A stretch of DNA of 64,000 nt. Origin: Variovorax sp. PBL-H6 (GTDB lineage: Bacteria > Pseudomonadota > Gammaproteobacteria > Burkholderiales > Burkholderiaceae_C). Below, one piece after another: positions 1 through 13,127 of the stretch. Location: the NCBI RefSeq assembly GCF_901827155.1, contig NZ_LR594659.1, forward strand, positions 2,542,001-2,606,000, in the 5' to 3' direction. The translations under genes and the position numbers were made by a program. The notes beneath the pieces were generated by a model that had not been told where the DNA came from, ran no database searches, and saw only the letters and a program-made list of their open reading frames with translations. How positions within the stretch are numbered: position 1 is the first letter of the stretch; every line of letters starts with the position of its first letter.

Positions 1-139
1 GACGCACGCCAAGGACCACCACGGTCGCCGCGGCCTGCTTCGCATGGTGAGCCGCCGCCGCAAGCTGCTGGACTATCTGAAGTCCAAGGACGCCGACCGT
101 TACACCGCGCTGATCGCCAAGCTGGGTCTGCGCAAGTAA
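1..139 (+). CDS. rpsO: 30S ribosomal protein S15, C-terminal part (5' end outside window)
   Basis: The reading frame enters at the window edge and ends at TAA 137-139, giving about 45 C-terminal residues. They carry the S15 hallmarks [11 protein letters not shown] and [10 protein letters not shown] followed by a short Lys/Arg-rich end. S15 binds 16S rRNA in the small-subunit platform. The rpsO-terminator-pnp order downstream is the classical bacterial arrangement and supports the call. The N-terminal half is not visible. Confidence 0.93.
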   Translation, partial: THAKDHHGRRGLLRMVSRRRKLLDYLKSKDADRYTALIAKLGLRK

Positions 140-156
140 GCTGATTCGCATGAAGG

Positions 157-192
157 AACGCCTGGGTTAGTCCGCTAGCTCAGGCGTTTTTT
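157..192 (+). terminator. Intrinsic terminator between rpsO and pnp
   Basis: ACGCCTG at 158-164 pairs with CAGGCGT at 181-187, and G-U pairs can extend the stem inward. A run of six T follows at 187-192. This is a factor-independent terminator directly after rpsO. Some read-through into pnp is usual in this arrangement, but the sequence alone does not show it. Confidence 0.85.
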
Positions 193-359
193 ACTTCGCG
201 AATCGAATCAGGAGTGCCGTACAGAGCGAAGCTGTGTCATTCCAATGGAGCTTTTCCCCGAGCTTCCCTGGAATGGCATCGTGTTCTGAAAAGCGCCCCA
301 TCCCTGCGGAACCTGCGATTGCAGCAGGCCGAACCGCCCACAAGAAACAGGAGCTAGAC

Positions 360-2642
360 ATGAGCCTCTTCAACAAAGTCACCAAGACCTTCCAGTGGGG
401 CGACAAGACCGTCGTCATGGAAACCGGCGAAATCGCCCGCCAGGCCGGCGGCGCCGTGGTCGTCGACATCGACGGCACGGTCATCCTGGCGACCGTAGTC
501 GCCTCCAAGTCGGCCAAGCCCGGACAGGACTTCTTCCCGCTGACCGTCGACTACATCGAGAAGACCTACGCCGCCGGCAAGATCCCCGGCAGTTTCTTCA
601 AGCGGGAAGCCAAGCCCAGCGAACTGGAAACCCTGACCTCGCGCCTCATCGACCGCCCGATTCGTCCGCTGTTCCCCGAGGGATTCCTGAACGAGGTGCA
701 TGTGGTGATCCACACCCTGTCGCTCAACCCGGAGGTCGATGCCGACATCGCTGCGATGCTCGGCGTGAGCGCCGCGCTCTCCATCTCCGGCATTCCCTTC
801 AACGGTCCGATCGGTGCTGCGCGCGTGGGTTACGTCAACGGCCAGTACGTGCTGAACCCGGGGCAGACCGCCCGCAAGGAATCGCAGATGGACCTGGTCG
901 TCGCCGGCACCGAAGCAGCCGTGCTGATGGTCGAGTCCGAAGCGCTGCAGCTGAGCGAGGAAATCATGCTTGGGGGCGTCGTGTTCGGCCACGAGCAGGC
1001 TGGCGTTGCAATCAACGCGATCCACGAACTCGTGCGTGAAGCCGGCAAGCCCGTCTGGGACTGGCAGCCGCCCGCCGAGGACGAAGCCTTCGTCGCCAGG
1101 ATCAATGGCCTGGCCGAGGAAAAGCTGCGCGCTGCCTACCAGATCCGCAGCAAGCAAGCCCGCACGCAGGCCCTGCGCGAAGCCAACGCGAGCGTGATGG
1201 CGTCGCTGAAGGAAAGCGGCGAGGCTTTCGACGCGGGCAAGGTCAGCGACCTGCTGTTCGCCATCGAATCGAAGATCGTGCGCAGCCAGATCCTGGCAGG
1301 CGAGCCGCGCATCGACGGCCGCGACACCCGCACCGTGCGTCCCATCGAGATCCGCAACGGCGTGCTGCCGCGCACCCACGGATCGGCGCTGTTCACGCGC
1401 GGCGAAACGCAGGCGCTCGTGGTGACGACTCTGGGTACGGAACGCGACGCGCAGCGCATCGACGCGCTCGCCGGCGAATACGAAGACCGCTTCCTGTTCC
1501 ACTACAACATGCCTCCCTTTGCCACTGGCGAAGTGGGCCGCATGGGCTCGACGAAGCGCCGCGAAGTCGGCCACGGCCGGCTCGCCAAGCGCGCGCTCGT
1601 GGCCTGCCTGCCGACCAAGGAAGAATTCCCCTACACCATTCGCGTGGTGTCCGAGATCACCGAGTCGAACGGCTCCTCTTCGATGGCTTCGGTCTGCGGC
1701 GGGTGTCTCTCGATGATGGACGCCGGCGTGCCGATGAAGGCGCATGTGGCCGGCATCGCGATGGGCCTGATCAAGGAAGACAACCGCTTCGCGGTGCTGA
1801 CCGATATCCTGGGCGACGAGGATCACCTGGGCGACATGGACTTCAAGGTGGCCGGCACGACCAACGGCATCACCGCGTTGCAGATGGACATCAAGATCCA
1901 GGGCATTACCAAGGAAATCATGCAGGTCGCCCTGGCCCAGGCCAAGGAAGCGCGCATGCACATCCTCGGCAAGATGCAGGAAGCCATGGGCGAAGCCAAG
2001 GCCGAGGTGTCCAGCTTCGCGCCGCGCCTGTTCACGATGAAGATCAACCCCGAGAAGATCCGCGACGTGATCGGCAAGGGCGGCTCGGTGATCCGCGCGC
2101 TGACCGAGGAGACCGGCACCCAGATCAACATCGACGAGGACGGCACGATCACCATTGCCTCCACTGATCCGGCCAAGGCCGAGGAGGCCAAGAAGCGCAT
2201 CGAGCAGATCACGGCGGAGGTCGAGATCGGCAAGATCTACGAAGGTCCGGTCACCAAGATCCTGGACTTCGGCGCGCTGATCAACCTGCTCCCGGGCAAG
2301 GACGGCCTGCTGCACATCAGCCAGATCGCCCACGAGCGCGTCGAGAAGGTGACCGACTACCTCAGCGAAGGCCAGATCGTGAAGGTCAAGGTGCTGGAGA
2401 CGGACGACAAGGGGCGCGTCAAGCTGTCGATGAAGGCGCTGGCCGAGCGCCCTGCCGGCATGGAGTTCAGCGAGCGTCCGCCACGCGAGGAGCGCGGCGA
2501 GCGGCGCGAGCGTGGCGATCGTCCGCCTCGGGGTGAGCGCGCACCGCGTGTCGACAGCGGCGAGCCCGCAGGCGAGCAGGCGGTGGCGGTCGAGCAGGAC
2601 TCGCGTCCGCAAGAGCCGACTGGCGGAGACCGCCAGGTATGA
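360..2642 (+). CDS. pnp: Polyribonucleotide nucleotidyltransferase (PNPase)
   Basis: PNPase is a phosphorolytic 3'-5' exoribonuclease and degradosome component. The ATG at 360 is preceded by AGGAG at 349-353, and the protein begins [14 protein letters not shown]. An in-frame upstream start at 234 lacks family similarity. Translation gives 760 residues: two RNase PH domains (about 10-140 and 325-460), a KH domain with IGKGG near residue 570, an S1 domain from about 623, and an Arg/Glu-rich tail from about 700. The tail makes it longer than the 711-residue E. coli enzyme, as is common in Burkholderiales. A disordered basic tail of this kind is often used for RNA or partner binding. Confidence 0.97.
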   Translation: MSLFNKVTKTFQWGDKTVVMETGEIARQAGGAVVVDIDGTVILATVVASKSAKPGQDFFPLTVDYIEKTYAAGKIPGSFFKREAKPSELETLTSRLIDRPIRPLFPEGFLNEVHVVIHTLSLNPEVDADIAAMLGVSAALSISGIPFNGPIGAARVGYVNGQYVLNPGQTARKESQMDLVVAGTEAAVLMVESEALQLSEEIMLGGVVFGHEQAGVAINAIHELVREAGKPVWDWQPPAEDEAFVARINGLAEEKLRAAYQIRSKQARTQALREANASVMASLKESGEAFDAGKVSDLLFAIESKIVRSQILAGEPRIDGRDTRTVRPIEIRNGVLPRTHGSALFTRGETQALVVTTLGTERDAQRIDALAGEYEDRFLFHYNMPPFATGEVGRMGSTKRREVGHGRLAKRALVACLPTKEEFPYTIRVVSEITESNGSSSMASVCGGCLSMMDAGVPMKAHVAGIAMGLIKEDNRFAVLTDILGDEDHLGDMDFKVAGTTNGITALQMDIKIQGITKEIMQVALAQAKEARMHILGKMQEAMGEAKAEVSSFAPRLFTMKINPEKIRDVIGKGGSVIRALTEETGTQINIDEDGTITIASTDPAKAEEAKKRIEQITAEVEIGKIYEGPVTKILDFGALINLLPGKDGLLHISQIAHERVEKVTDYLSEGQIVKVKVLETDDKGRVKLSMKALAERPAGMEFSERPPREERGERRERGDRPPRGERAPRVDSGEPAGEQAVAVEQDSRPQEPTGGDRQV

Positions 2643-2721
2643 CAGGAGAGGGCGGTGACATCGTTGCCGTCGTTCAACCCTGCGTCCACCCTCGAGGGCG
2701 GGCGTTACAGCCGAGAAATGC

Positions 2722-3720
2722 ATGAAAGCCATTGAAATCACTTCCTTCGGCGCACCCGAGGTGCTGCGCATGGCCGAGCGGCCTGCGCCGGCTGCCGGTG
2801 CGGGCGAGTTGCTGATCCGGGTGGCCGCCAGTGGTGTGAATCGCCCCGACGTGCTCCAGCGCACTGGTAACTATCCGGTGCCGCCGGGCGCCTCGGACCT
2901 GCCAGGCCTCGAGTTGGCCGGCGAGATCGTCTCGGGCGATGCCGCGGCCATGAAGGAGGCCGGCTTCGCGATCGGCGATCGCGTGTGTGCGCTGGTCGCC
3001 GGCGGGGGCTACGCCGAGCTCTGCGTAGCGCCTGTCGCCCAATGCCTGCCGGTGCCCAAGGGCTGGAGCGATGCCGAGGCGGCCTCGCTGCCGGAGACCT
3101 TCTTCACGGTGTGGAGCAACGTGTTCGACCGCGGACGGCTGCAAAAGGGCGAGACCTTGCTGATCCAGGGTGGCACGAGCGGCATCGGCGTGACCGCGAT
3201 CCAGCTCGGCAAGGCCTTTGGCGCCACCGTGATCGCAACTGCGGGCAGCGACGAGAAATGTGAAGCCTGCCGTAAGCTCGGCGCAGACCATGCGATCAAC
3301 TACAAGACGGCAGACTTCGCCGAAGAGGCCAAGCGCTTGACTGGCGGCAAGGGTGTCGACGTCATTCTCGACATGGTGGCCGGTGCCTACGTGCCGCGCG
3401 AGATCGAATGCCTGGCCGAGGACGGCCGGCTGGTGATCATCGCGGTGCAGGGCGGCACCAAGAGCGAGTTCAACGCGGGCCTCGTGCTGCGTCGGCGGCT
3501 GACCGTCACCGGTTCGACGCTGCGGCCGCGGCCGGTTGCGTTCAAGGCCGCGATCGCCAGATCCTTGCGCGAGAAGGTTTGGCCGTTGCTCGAGAGCGGC
3601 GCCGTCAAGCCCGTGATTCACAGCGTGTTCGCAGCGCAAGGCGACCCGAGCGGTGCCGCCCAAGCTCATGTACTGATGGAATCCAACCAGCACATCGGCA
3701 AGATCGTGCTGACCTGGTGA
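2722..3720 (+). CDS. NAD(P)H quinone oxidoreductase, zinc-independent MDR family (PIG3/QOR-like)
   Basis: The 332-residue protein belongs to the medium-chain dehydrogenase/reductase superfamily. It has an N-terminal GroES-like domain and a Rossmann fold with [14 protein letters not shown] near residues 150-163 for NADP(H). The structural and catalytic zinc cysteines of alcohol dehydrogenases are absent, which fits quinone oxidoreductases. The likely role is NADPH-dependent reduction of quinones or enones in the cytosol. It lies between pnp and tpiA, with tpiA starting 15 bp after its stop, so co-transcription is likely. The exact substrate is unknown. Confidence 0.88.
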   Translation: MKAIEITSFGAPEVLRMAERPAPAAGAGELLIRVAASGVNRPDVLQRTGNYPVPPGASDLPGLELAGEIVSGDAAAMKEAGFAIGDRVCALVAGGGYAELCVAPVAQCLPVPKGWSDAEAASLPETFFTVWSNVFDRGRLQKGETLLIQGGTSGIGVTAIQLGKAFGATVIATAGSDEKCEACRKLGADHAINYKTADFAEEAKRLTGGKGVDVILDMVAGAYVPREIECLAEDGRLVIIAVQGGTKSEFNAGLVLRRRLTVTGSTLRPRPVAFKAAIARSLREKVWPLLESGAVKPVIHSVFAAQGDPSGAAQAHVLMESNQHIGKIVLTW

Positions 3721-3734
3721 ACGACGACAAAGAT

Positions 3735-4487
<753 letters not shown>

Positions 4488-4526
4488 AAGCCGCGCTACC
4501 GAGAACGAATTTAGGAGTTAGAACGA

Positions 4527-4949
4527 ATGAACGTGGTCCTCAACATCCTCGTGGGCGTGCAGATGCTCGCAGCGCTCGCGATGATCGGGCTGATCCTGAT
4601 CCAGCACGGCAAGGGCGCCGACATGGGTGCTGCCTTCGGCAGCGGCAGCGCAGGGAGCCTGTTCGGTGCAAGCGGAAGCGCGAACTTCCTTTCGCGCACC
4701 ACCGGTGTGCTGGCTGCGGTCTTCTTCGCGTGCACCCTGCTGCTGGCCTACTTCAGCCACGCGCGCCCCACCGGCGGGGGCAGCTTGCTCGAGCGGGCCG
4801 CGATCGGCACGCCTGCACCGGCACCTGCGCCGGCGGCTTCGGCTCCGGCCTCGCAGATTCCGTCGGGCACTGCGCCTGCGGCGCCGCCCGCCGGTGCACC
4901 GGCGCCGGCAGCACCGGCTTCGGGCGCTGCACAGATCCCGACCAAGTGA
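4527..4949 (+). CDS. secG: Protein-export membrane subunit SecG
   Basis: SecG is an auxiliary subunit of the SecYEG translocon. The 140-residue product has two predicted membrane helices (about residues 2-24 and 55-76) joined by the glycine-rich loop GKGADMGAAFGSGSAGSLFG, which is diagnostic of SecG. The last 50 or so residues are a low-complexity Ala/Pro tail, typical of betaproteobacterial SecG and probably disordered. AGGAG (4513-4517) precedes the ATG. The order tpiA-secG-tRNA-Leu-nuoA is the expected neighbourhood. Confidence 0.95.
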   Translation: MNVVLNILVGVQMLAALAMIGLILIQHGKGADMGAAFGSGSAGSLFGASGSANFLSRTTGVLAAVFFACTLLLAYFSHARPTGGGSLLERAAIGTPAPAPAPAASAPASQIPSGTAPAAPPAGAPAPAAPASGAAQIPTK

Positions 4950-5107
4950 GCCTGCACCCTTCGGACTCCGCGAATCACGGCTGGAGGTTGCCTGCCGTTT
5001 TCAATGAACCGTCAAAAGAAAACGGCTCCGTTTCAGGGTAAACTCTAAAGCTGCCCGGAAAGCCAAAACCTCACAGGTTCCTCATGCCATCCGGACATGC
5101 AAACACC

Positions 5108-5192
5108 GCCGTCGTGGTGAAATTGGTAGACACGCTATCTTGAGGGGGTAGTGGCGAAAGCTGTGCGAGTTCGAGTCTCGCCGACGGCACCA
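5108..5192 (+). tRNA. tRNA-Leu, anticodon GAG
   Basis: This is an 85-nt class II tRNA with an encoded CCA end. The acceptor GCCGTCG (5108-5114) pairs with CGACGGC (5182-5188). The anticodon arm is CTATC-TTGAGGG-GGTAG, giving anticodon GAG for CUC/CUU leucine codons. A long variable arm (GGCGAAAGCT) and the T arm GCGAGTTCGAGTCTCGC are present. Its place between secG and nuoA is conserved in proteobacteria. Confidence 0.97.
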
Positions 5193-5197
5193 AATCT

Positions 5198-5229
5198 CGC
5201 CGACAGGGAGCTTGATCTTCCTGTCGGCG
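5198..5229 (+). other. 10-bp perfect hairpin between tRNA-Leu and nuoA
   Basis: CGCCGACAGG (5198-5207) pairs perfectly with CCTGTCGGCG (5220-5229) across a 12-nt loop. No T-run follows, so it is not a standard intrinsic terminator. It ends 19 bp before the nuoA ATG. It could be a processing or stability element at the tRNA/nuo mRNA junction, or a partial attenuator. The function is inferred only. Confidence 0.6.
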
Positions 5230-5248
5230 TTAAGCGGTAAAGACCCCG

Positions 5249-5608
5249 ATGAATCTCGATTCCTACCTCCCCGTCCTGTTGTTCATTCTGGTCGGAGTCG
5301 GTGTAGGCGTAGCGCCTCAGGTTCTCGGTTACATCCTCGGCCCCAACCGGCCGGACGCCCAAAAGAATTCGCCCTACGAATGCGGCTTCGAGGCCTTCGA
5401 AGACGCGCGCATGAAGTTCGATGTGCGCTACTACCTCGTGGCGATTCTCTTCATCCTTTTCGATCTCGAAATCGCCTTCCTCTTCCCGTGGGCGATCGCG
5501 CTCAAGCAGATCGGTCCGGTCGGCTTCTGGGCCATGATGATTTTTCTCGCCATCCTCGTCGTGGGCTTCGTCTACGAATGGAAAAAGGGTGCGCTCGATT
5601 GGGAATGA
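5249..5608 (+). CDS. nuoA: NADH-quinone oxidoreductase subunit A
   Basis: A 119-residue membrane subunit of respiratory complex I with three predicted helices (about 6-28, 62-84, 90-110). The conserved matrix loop [23 protein letters not shown] contributes to the quinone-site region. It is the first gene of a complete nuoA-N operon in canonical order, with nuoB 12 bp downstream. Confidence 0.97.
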   Translation: MNLDSYLPVLLFILVGVGVGVAPQVLGYILGPNRPDAQKNSPYECGFEAFEDARMKFDVRYYLVAILFILFDLEIAFLFPWAIALKQIGPVGFWAMMIFLAILVVGFVYEWKKGALDWE

Positions 5609-5620
5609 CAAGGAACCACC

Positions 5621-6100
5621 ATGGCCATTGAAGGCGTCATGAAAGAAGGCTTCGTTACCACGACCTATGACTCGGTCGTGAACTGGGCCAAGACGGGATC
5701 ACTCTGGCCGATGACCTTCGGCCTCGCCTGCTGCGCGGTGGAAATGATGCATGCCGGCGCCGCCCGCTACGACATCGACCGCTTCGGCATGCTGTTTCGT
5801 CCGAGCCCGCGTCAGTCCGATCTGATGATCGTGGCCGGCACGCTTTGCAACAAGATGGCGCCTGCCCTGCGGAAGGTCTACGACCAGATGCCCGAGCCGC
5901 GTTGGGTGCTATCGATGGGCTCGTGCGCCAACGGCGGCGGCTACTACCACTACAGCTACTCGGTCGTGCGTGGGTGCGACCGCATCGTGCCGGTCGATGT
6001 CTATGTGCCGGGCTGTCCGCCCACTGCAGAGGCGCTGCTCTACGGAATCATCCAGCTCCAGCAGAAGATTCGCCGCACCAACACGATCGCGCGTGCCTGA
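5621..6100 (+). CDS. nuoB: NADH-quinone oxidoreductase subunit B (N2 cluster)
   Basis: The 159-residue PSST-type subunit carries the terminal [4Fe-4S] cluster N2, which passes electrons to quinone. The four cluster cysteines are visible: Cys37 and Cys38 in [13 protein letters not shown], Cys102 in GSCANGG and Cys132 in [11 protein letters not shown]. Length and motifs match betaproteobacterial NuoB. Confidence 0.97.
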   Translation: MAIEGVMKEGFVTTTYDSVVNWAKTGSLWPMTFGLACCAVEMMHAGAARYDIDRFGMLFRPSPRQSDLMIVAGTLCNKMAPALRKVYDQMPEPRWVLSMGSCANGGGYYHYSYSVVRGCDRIVPVDVYVPGCPPTAEALLYGIIQLQQKIRRTNTIARA

Positions 6101-6122
6101 AAGGCGAGAGACGAGAGAGACG

Positions 6123-6731
6123 ATGACCGACTTTGCGATTTCTCCCGAGGCGCTGCACGCCCAGATCACCGAGACGCTCGGCAACAAGGCCAGGAGCGTG
6201 ACCGTCGCGCTCGGCGAAGTGACGGTGGTGGTGCCTGCCGCCGGCTACCTGGAGGTCGCGCAGTTGCTGCGCGATGCGCCCGGCTGCAAGTTCGAGCAGC
6301 TGATCGACCTTTGCGGCCTGGACTATTCCGACTACCGGGAAGGCGAGTGGGAAGGTGAGCGTTTCTGCGTGGTTTCGCATCTGCTTTCCGTGAGCCTCAA
6401 CCAGCGCGTGCGCCTCAAGGTCTTCGTGCCCAACGAGGACCTGCCGGTGGTCGATTCGCTGACCGGTATCTGGAGTGCCGCGACGTGGTTCGAGCGCGAA
6501 GCCTTCGACCTCTACGGAATCGTGTTCGAGGGTCACGATGACCTGCGCCGCCTCCTGACCGATTACGGCTTCATCGGCCATCCTTTCCGCAAGGACTTCC
6601 CTGTCTCGGGCCACGTCGAGATGCGCTACGACGCGGAGCAGAAGCGCGTGATCTACCAGCCGGTCTCGATCGAGCCGCGCGAGATCACTCCGCGCGTGAT
6701 TCGCGAAGACAACTACGGCGGATTGCACTGA
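6123..6731 (+). CDS. nuoC: NADH-quinone oxidoreductase subunit C
   Basis: The 202-residue 30-kDa-type subunit belongs to the peripheral arm, next to NuoD. The C-terminal signature ([29 protein letters not shown], split here only for description) is recognisable as the complex I 30 kDa motif. The ATG at 6123 follows an AG-rich stretch (GAGACGAGAGAGACG). NuoC and NuoD are separate genes here, unlike the NuoCD fusion in E. coli. Confidence 0.96.
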   Translation: MTDFAISPEALHAQITETLGNKARSVTVALGEVTVVVPAAGYLEVAQLLRDAPGCKFEQLIDLCGLDYSDYREGEWEGERFCVVSHLLSVSLNQRVRLKVFVPNEDLPVVDSLTGIWSAATWFEREAFDLYGIVFEGHDDLRRLLTDYGFIGHPFRKDFPVSGHVEMRYDAEQKRVIYQPVSIEPREITPRVIREDNYGGLH

Positions 6732-6738
6732 AACCGAT

Positions 6739-7992
6739 ATGGCCGACATCAAGAACTACACGCTCAACTTCGGACCCCAGCATCCTGCGGCGCACGGCGT
6801 GTTGCGCCTGGTGCTCGAGCTCGACGGCGAGGTGATCCAGCGCGCCGATCCGCACATCGGCCTGCTGCATCGCGCGACGGAGAAACTCGCAGAGACCCGT
6901 ACCTATATTCAGTCGCTGCCCTACATGGACCGGCTGGATTACGTCTCGATGATGTGCAACGAGCACGCCTACTGCCTCGCCATCGAGCGGATGCTGGGCC
7001 TCGAGGTGCCTGTGCGCGCGCAGTACATCCGCGTGATGTTCGCCGAGATCACGCGCTTGCTGAACCATTTGTTGTGGCTGGGTGCGCACGGCCTGGACTG
7101 CGGTGCGATGAACATGCTCATCTACTGCTTCCGCGAGCGCGAGGACCTGTTCGATCTGTACGAGGCAGTGTCCGGTGCCCGCATGCACGCGGCCTACTTC
7201 CGGCCGGGTGGCGTCTACCGCGACCTGCCGGACGCGATGCCGCAGTACAAGATCAGCAAGATCAAGAACGCGAAGGCGATCGAGAAGCTCAACGAAAACC
7301 GCCAGGGTTCGATGCTCGACTTCGTCGACGACTTCTGCAAACGCTTTCCGAAAATGGTCGACGAGTACGAAACGCTGCTCACCGACAACCGCATCTGGAA
7401 GCAGCGCACCGTCGGCATCGGCGTCGTCACCCCCGAGCGCGCCCTCAACCTGGGCTTCACCGGCCCAATGCTGCGGGGCTCGGGCGTCGAGTGGGACTTG
7501 CGCAAGAAGCAGCCCTACGACGTCTACGACAAGATGGAATTCGACGTGCCGGTCGGCAAGACCGGGGACTGCTATGACCGCTACCTCGTACGGGTCGAGG
7601 AAATGCGCCAGGCCAATCGGATCATCCAGCAGTGCTCGGCGTGGCTGCGCACCAACCCCGGCCCGGTGATCACCGACAACCACAAGGTGGCAGCCCCCGC
7701 GCGTGAATCGATGAAGGCGAACATGGAGGAGCTGATCCACCATTTCAAGCTCTTCACCGAAGGCTTCCATGTGCCAGAGGGCGAGGCCTATGCGGCCGTC
7801 GAGCACCCCAAGGGCGAGTTCGGCATCTATCTCGTGAGCGATGGGGCCAACAAGCCCTACCGCCTGAAGATCCGTGCGCCAGGTTTTCCGCACCTGGCAG
7901 CGCTTGACGAGATGTCGCGCGGCCACATGATCGCCGATGCGGTCGCGGTGATCGGCACCATGGACATTGTCTTCGGCGAAATCGACAGGTGA
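6739..7992 (+). CDS. nuoD: NADH-quinone oxidoreductase subunit D (49 kDa)
   Basis: This 417-residue subunit forms much of the quinone-binding pocket together with NuoB. It starts with [21 protein letters not shown] and keeps the conserved R-PH-GLLHR motif and the C-terminal DPVF-like end ([12 protein letters not shown]). It starts 7 bp after nuoC, and its stop lies against the nuoE start region. Confidence 0.97.
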   Translation: MADIKNYTLNFGPQHPAAHGVLRLVLELDGEVIQRADPHIGLLHRATEKLAETRTYIQSLPYMDRLDYVSMMCNEHAYCLAIERMLGLEVPVRAQYIRVMFAEITRLLNHLLWLGAHGLDCGAMNMLIYCFREREDLFDLYEAVSGARMHAAYFRPGGVYRDLPDAMPQYKISKIKNAKAIEKLNENRQGSMLDFVDDFCKRFPKMVDEYETLLTDNRIWKQRTVGIGVVTPERALNLGFTGPMLRGSGVEWDLRKKQPYDVYDKMEFDVPVGKTGDCYDRYLVRVEEMRQANRIIQQCSAWLRTNPGPVITDNHKVAAPARESMKANMEELIHHFKLFTEGFHVPEGEAYAAVEHPKGEFGIYLVSDGANKPYRLKIRAPGFPHLAALDEMSRGHMIADAVAVIGTMDIVFGEIDR

Positions 7993-8000
7993 GCGAACCA

Positions 8001-8527
8001 ATGACTTCCGACACCACCCACAGCACTCAGGCGCCTCTGTCCGACGCCACGCTGGCGCTTTTCGCACGCGAGGTCGCCAAGTACCCGGCTTCCGGCAAGC
8101 AGTCGGCCGTCATGGCCTTGCTCACGATCGTGCAGAAGGAAGACGGCTACGTCAGCATGCAGCGCGAGCGCGAAATCGCCGCTTACCTCGGCATGGCACC
8201 GATTGCCGTGCGTGAGGTCACGACCTTCTACAACATGTACAACCAGCAGCCGGTGGGCAAGTTCAAGCTCAACGTCTGCACCAACCTGCCGTGCCAGCTG
8301 CGCGACGGAGCGGTCGCGTTGGCGCACCTCGAGAAGAAGCTGGGCATCAAGATGGGCGAGACCACCGCCGACGGCATGTTCACCCTCCAGCAGAGCGAGT
8401 GCCTCGGCGCCTGCGCCGATTCCCCCGTGATGCTGGTCAACGACCGCACCATGTGCAGTTTCATGAGCAACGAAAAGCTCGATCAATTGGTCGACGGCCT
8501 TCGCGGCGCAAAGACGGAGGGCGCGCA

Positions 8528-8531
<4 letters not shown>
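8001..8531 (+). CDS. nuoE: NADH-quinone oxidoreductase subunit E (24 kDa)
   Basis: A 176-residue thioredoxin-like subunit holding the [2Fe-2S] cluster N1a. The ligands are Cys93 and Cys98 in CTNLPC and Cys134 and Cys138 in CLGAC. I chose ATG 8001, which has GGTGAG at 7988-7993 upstream. An alternative GTG at 7989 overlaps the nuoD stop and would add four residues; the sequence does not decide between them. The stop overlaps the nuoF start. Confidence 0.95.
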
Positions 8532-9871
<1,340 letters not shown>

Positions 9872-9886
9872 GCGAGAAAACAAGAC

Positions 9887-12043
9887 ATGGTTGAAATCGA
9901 ACTCGACGGCAAGAAGGTCGAAGTGACCGAAGGCAGCATGGTGATGCATGCGGCTGACAAGGCAGGCACCTACATCCCGCACTTCTGCTATCACAAGAAG
10001 CTCAGCATCGCGGCCAATTGCCGCATGTGCCTGGTCGACGTCGAAAAGGCGCCCAAGCCGATGCCTGCCTGCGCAACGCCGGTGACGCAGGGCATGATCG
10101 TGCGCACCAAGAGCGACAAGGCCATCAAGGCCCAGCAGTCGGTCATGGAGTTCCTGCTGATCAATCACCCGCTCGACTGCCCGATCTGCGACCAGGGCGG
10201 AGAGTGCCAGCTGCAGGACCTGGCCGTGGGCTACGGCGGTTCTTCCTCGCGCTACGAGGAAGAGAAGCGCGTCGTCTTCCACAAGGACGTGGGTCCGCTC
10301 ATCAGCATGGAAGAGATGAGCCGTTGCATCCACTGCACCCGCTGCGTACGCTTCGGCCAGGAAGTGGCCGGCGTGATGGAGCTCGGCATGACCCAGCGCG
10401 GCGAGCATTCCGAGATCGAGACCTTCCTCGGAGATTCGGTCGATTCCGAGCTGTCGGGCAACATGATCGACCTGTGCCCGGTCGGTGCGCTCACCAGCAA
10501 GCCCTTCCGCTACAGCGCGCGCACCTGGGAGCTGTCGCGCCGCAAGTCCGTAAGCCCGCACGATTCGACGGGTGCCAACCTGATCGTGCAGGTCAAGAAC
10601 AACCGCGTGATGCGCGTGGTGCCGCTCGAGAACGAAGACGTCAACGAGTGCTGGATCGCGGATCGCGACCGCTTCTCGTACGAGGCACTGAACGGGTCCG
10701 AGCGCCTCACGCAGCCCATGCTGAAACAGGGTGGCCAATGGCAGCCCGTCGACTGGCAGACTGCGCTCGAATACGTGGCCAACGGCCTAAAGCAGATCAA
10801 GGCAGACCATGGCGCGCACAGCATCGGTACGCTGGCGAGCCCGCACAGCACGCTGGAAGAGCTGCACCTGGCCAAGCTGCTCATGCAGGGCCTGGGCAGC
10901 GCCAATATCGATCACCGCCTGCGCCATGCCGAGTTCCGCGCCTTCGAGGGCGTGCGATGGCTGGGCACCTCGATCGCCTCGCTATCGCAATTGCAGCGCG
11001 TTCTGGTGGTCGGCAGCAACCTGCGCAAGGATCATCCGCTTTTCGCGCAGCGCATTCGCCAGGCCTTGCGCAAGGGTGGGGTGCTCAGCGCGCTCACGTC
11101 GCCAGAGCTACTGTCTGACGATGAAGCCTGGGCCATGTCGGTTGCAAATGCCGTGCGCGTGCCGGCGCACGACTGGATCGACTGGCTCGCCGAGATTGCT
11201 GGCGCGATCGCTGCGACAACTGGCGCGGCCGCCCCGATCGACCGCTCTTCCGAACCCGGCGACCAGGCCAAGGCGATCGCTGCCTCGCTGCTCGGAGGCG
11301 AGCGCAAGGCCATCCTGCTCGGCAATGCCGCTGCCCACCACGCCGACGCCAGCGCACTGCTGGCACTCGCCAACTGGATCGGCGCCCAGACGGGCGCGAG
11401 CGTCGGCTATCTGACCGAGGCCGCCAACACGGTCGGCGCCCAGCTCGTCGGCGCGTTGCCAATGGACGCCGGGCTGAACGCGGGCGCGATGCTGTCGGGT
11501 GCGCTCAAGGCCGTGCTGCTGCTCAACACCGAGCCGGTGTTCGACTCGGCGGCCGGCGTCAGTGCTCGCGATGCGCTGACGCATGCCCAGATGGTCGTGA
11601 CCTTGAGCCCCTTCAAGGCCAATCTCGAATTCAGCGACGTCCTGCTCCCGATCGCGCCCTTCAGCGAAACGCCCGGCAGCTTCGTCAATGCCGAAGGTCG
11701 CGTGCAGGGCTTCCATGCCGTGGTGAAGCCGCTGGGCGAGACACGCCCTGCCTGGAAAGTGCTGCGCGTGCTCGCCAACCTGCTGGGCCTGCCGGGCTTC
11801 TCTTTCGAGTCGGTGGCCGAGGTACAGGCCGACATCGGCCTGGGCTCCGGCTTGCTGACGGCCGACAGGCTGAGCAACGCCACCGCGGCGCGCCTTGACG
11901 GCGAACGGACCACGCCGGCCGCGGCACCGGTCGTCGCCTCGATCTACCAGCTCGATTCGATCGTGCGCCGTGCGCCCTCGCTCCAGCTCACCGCCGATGC
12001 ACGCGCCCCGCACGTCGACGATGCGCAGGAGGTGCTCGCATGA
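9887..12043 (+). CDS. nuoG: NADH-quinone oxidoreductase subunit G (75 kDa)
   Basis: The 718-residue iron-sulfur subunit relays electrons from NuoF/E towards NuoI. The N-terminal [2Fe-2S] ferredoxin domain uses Cys34, Cys45, Cys48 and Cys62. It is followed by [18 protein letters not shown] (His-ligated N5) and a [10 protein letters not shown]...[12 protein letters not shown] cluster, then a molybdopterin-oxidoreductase-like domain with no apparent cofactor function. It is shorter than E. coli NuoG (about 908), as is usual in betaproteobacteria. The stop overlaps nuoH by 4 bp. Confidence 0.97.
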   Translation: MVEIELDGKKVEVTEGSMVMHAADKAGTYIPHFCYHKKLSIAANCRMCLVDVEKAPKPMPACATPVTQGMIVRTKSDKAIKAQQSVMEFLLINHPLDCPICDQGGECQLQDLAVGYGGSSSRYEEEKRVVFHKDVGPLISMEEMSRCIHCTRCVRFGQEVAGVMELGMTQRGEHSEIETFLGDSVDSELSGNMIDLCPVGALTSKPFRYSARTWELSRRKSVSPHDSTGANLIVQVKNNRVMRVVPLENEDVNECWIADRDRFSYEALNGSERLTQPMLKQGGQWQPVDWQTALEYVANGLKQIKADHGAHSIGTLASPHSTLEELHLAKLLMQGLGSANIDHRLRHAEFRAFEGVRWLGTSIASLSQLQRVLVVGSNLRKDHPLFAQRIRQALRKGGVLSALTSPELLSDDEAWAMSVANAVRVPAHDWIDWLAEIAGAIAATTGAAAPIDRSSEPGDQAKAIAASLLGGERKAILLGNAAAHHADASALLALANWIGAQTGASVGYLTEAANTVGAQLVGALPMDAGLNAGAMLSGALKAVLLLNTEPVFDSAAGVSARDALTHAQMVVTLSPFKANLEFSDVLLPIAPFSETPGSFVNAEGRVQGFHAVVKPLGETRPAWKVLRVLANLLGLPGFSFESVAEVQADIGLGSGLLTADRLSNATAARLDGERTTPAAAPVVASIYQLDSIVRRAPSLQLTADARAPHVDDAQEVLA

Positions 12044-13116
12044 TCGACAGCCTTCATGGCTTCGGCCTCGGCCTGGTCGCGGCCCCATGGTGGACCGCCG
12101 TCGCCTGGCCGGTGATCTGGACGCTGATCAAGATCGTCGTCGTCGTGTTGCCGTTGATGGGCGCCGTGGCCTATCTCACGTTGTGGGAACGAAAGGCCAT
12201 CGGTTTCACCCAGATCCGCGTGGGCCCGAACCGCATCGGTCCGCTGGGCCTGCTGCAACCCATCGCCGATGCGCTCAAGCTGCTGACCAAGGAAATCATC
12301 CTTCCCACGGTCGCCAACAAGGGGCTGTTCCTGTTGGGGCCGATCATGACCATCATGCCGGCGCTCGCCGCCTGGGCCGTGATCCCTTTCGGCCCCGAGG
12401 TCGCGCTGGCCAACATCAACGCCGGCCTGCTCTTCGTCATGGCCATTACCTCTCTCGAGGTCTACGGCGTGATCATTGCTGGCTGGGCGTCGAATTCCAA
12501 GTACGCCTTCCTGGGCGCGCTGCGCGCCTCGGCGCAGATGGTGAGCTACGAGATCGCAATGGGCTTCTGCTTCGTGGTCGTGCTGATGGTGTCCGCCAGT
12601 CTCAACATGACCGACATCGTGATGGGGCAGGGCAAGGGCCACTTCGCCTCGATGGGCATCGGTTTCCTGTCATGGAACTGGCTGTCGCTGCTGCCGATCT
12701 TCGTCGTCTACTTCATCTCGGGCCTGGCCGAGACCAACCGCCATCCCTTCGACGTGGTGGAAGGCGAATCGGAAATCGTCGCCGGACACATGATCGAGTA
12801 CTCGGGCATGAGCTTCGCCATGTTCTTCCTGGCCGAGTACGCCAACATGTGGCTGGTCTCCATTCTGTGCGCCGTGCTGTTCCTCGGCGGGTGGCTGCCT
12901 CCTTTCGATTTCCTGGGCTTCATCCCCGGCTGGATCTGGCTCGGCCTCAAGACCTTCGTCGTGGTCACCATGTTCCTGTGGGTCCGCTCGACCTTCCCGC
13001 GCTTCCGCTATGACCAGATCATGCGTCTGGGCTGGAAGATCTTCATCCCGGTCACGCTGGTGTGGCTGGTGGTGGTCGGCGCCTGGATGCAGACCCCGTT
13101 CAATATCTGGAAATAA
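12040..13116 (+). CDS. nuoH: NADH-quinone oxidoreductase subunit H (ND1)
   Basis: The 358-residue polytopic subunit links the quinone cavity to the membrane arm. The conserved ND1 motifs are present: [34 protein letters not shown] and [20 protein letters not shown]. About eight membrane helices are expected. ATG 12040 overlaps the nuoG stop (ATGA). Confidence 0.97.
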   Translation: MIDSLHGFGLGLVAAPWWTAVAWPVIWTLIKIVVVVLPLMGAVAYLTLWERKAIGFTQIRVGPNRIGPLGLLQPIADALKLLTKEIILPTVANKGLFLLGPIMTIMPALAAWAVIPFGPEVALANINAGLLFVMAITSLEVYGVIIAGWASNSKYAFLGALRASAQMVSYEIAMGFCFVVVLMVSASLNMTDIVMGQGKGHFASMGIGFLSWNWLSLLPIFVVYFISGLAETNRHPFDVVEGESEIVAGHMIEYSGMSFAMFFLAEYANMWLVSILCAVLFLGGWLPPFDFLGFIPGWIWLGLKTFVVVTMFLWVRSTFPRFRYDQIMRLGWKIFIPVTLVWLVVVGAWMQTPFNIWK

Positions 13117-13127
13117 CTGGAATCGCC

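Noticed and set aside
234..359. Upstream extension of pnp to an ATG at 234
   Set aside because: The extra 42 residues are not PNPase-like, and the ATG at 360 has a good AGGAG site and the conserved N-terminus.
354..2864. 836-codon open frame antisense to pnp
   Set aside because: The frame is open because of high GC and strong third-position bias in pnp; its translation is His/Arg/Asp-rich without any family pattern, while pnp on the + strand is certain.
5001..5060. Promoter for tRNA-Leu with TAAACT at 5039-5044
   Set aside because: No acceptable -35 element lies at the right distance, so I did not list it as a feature.
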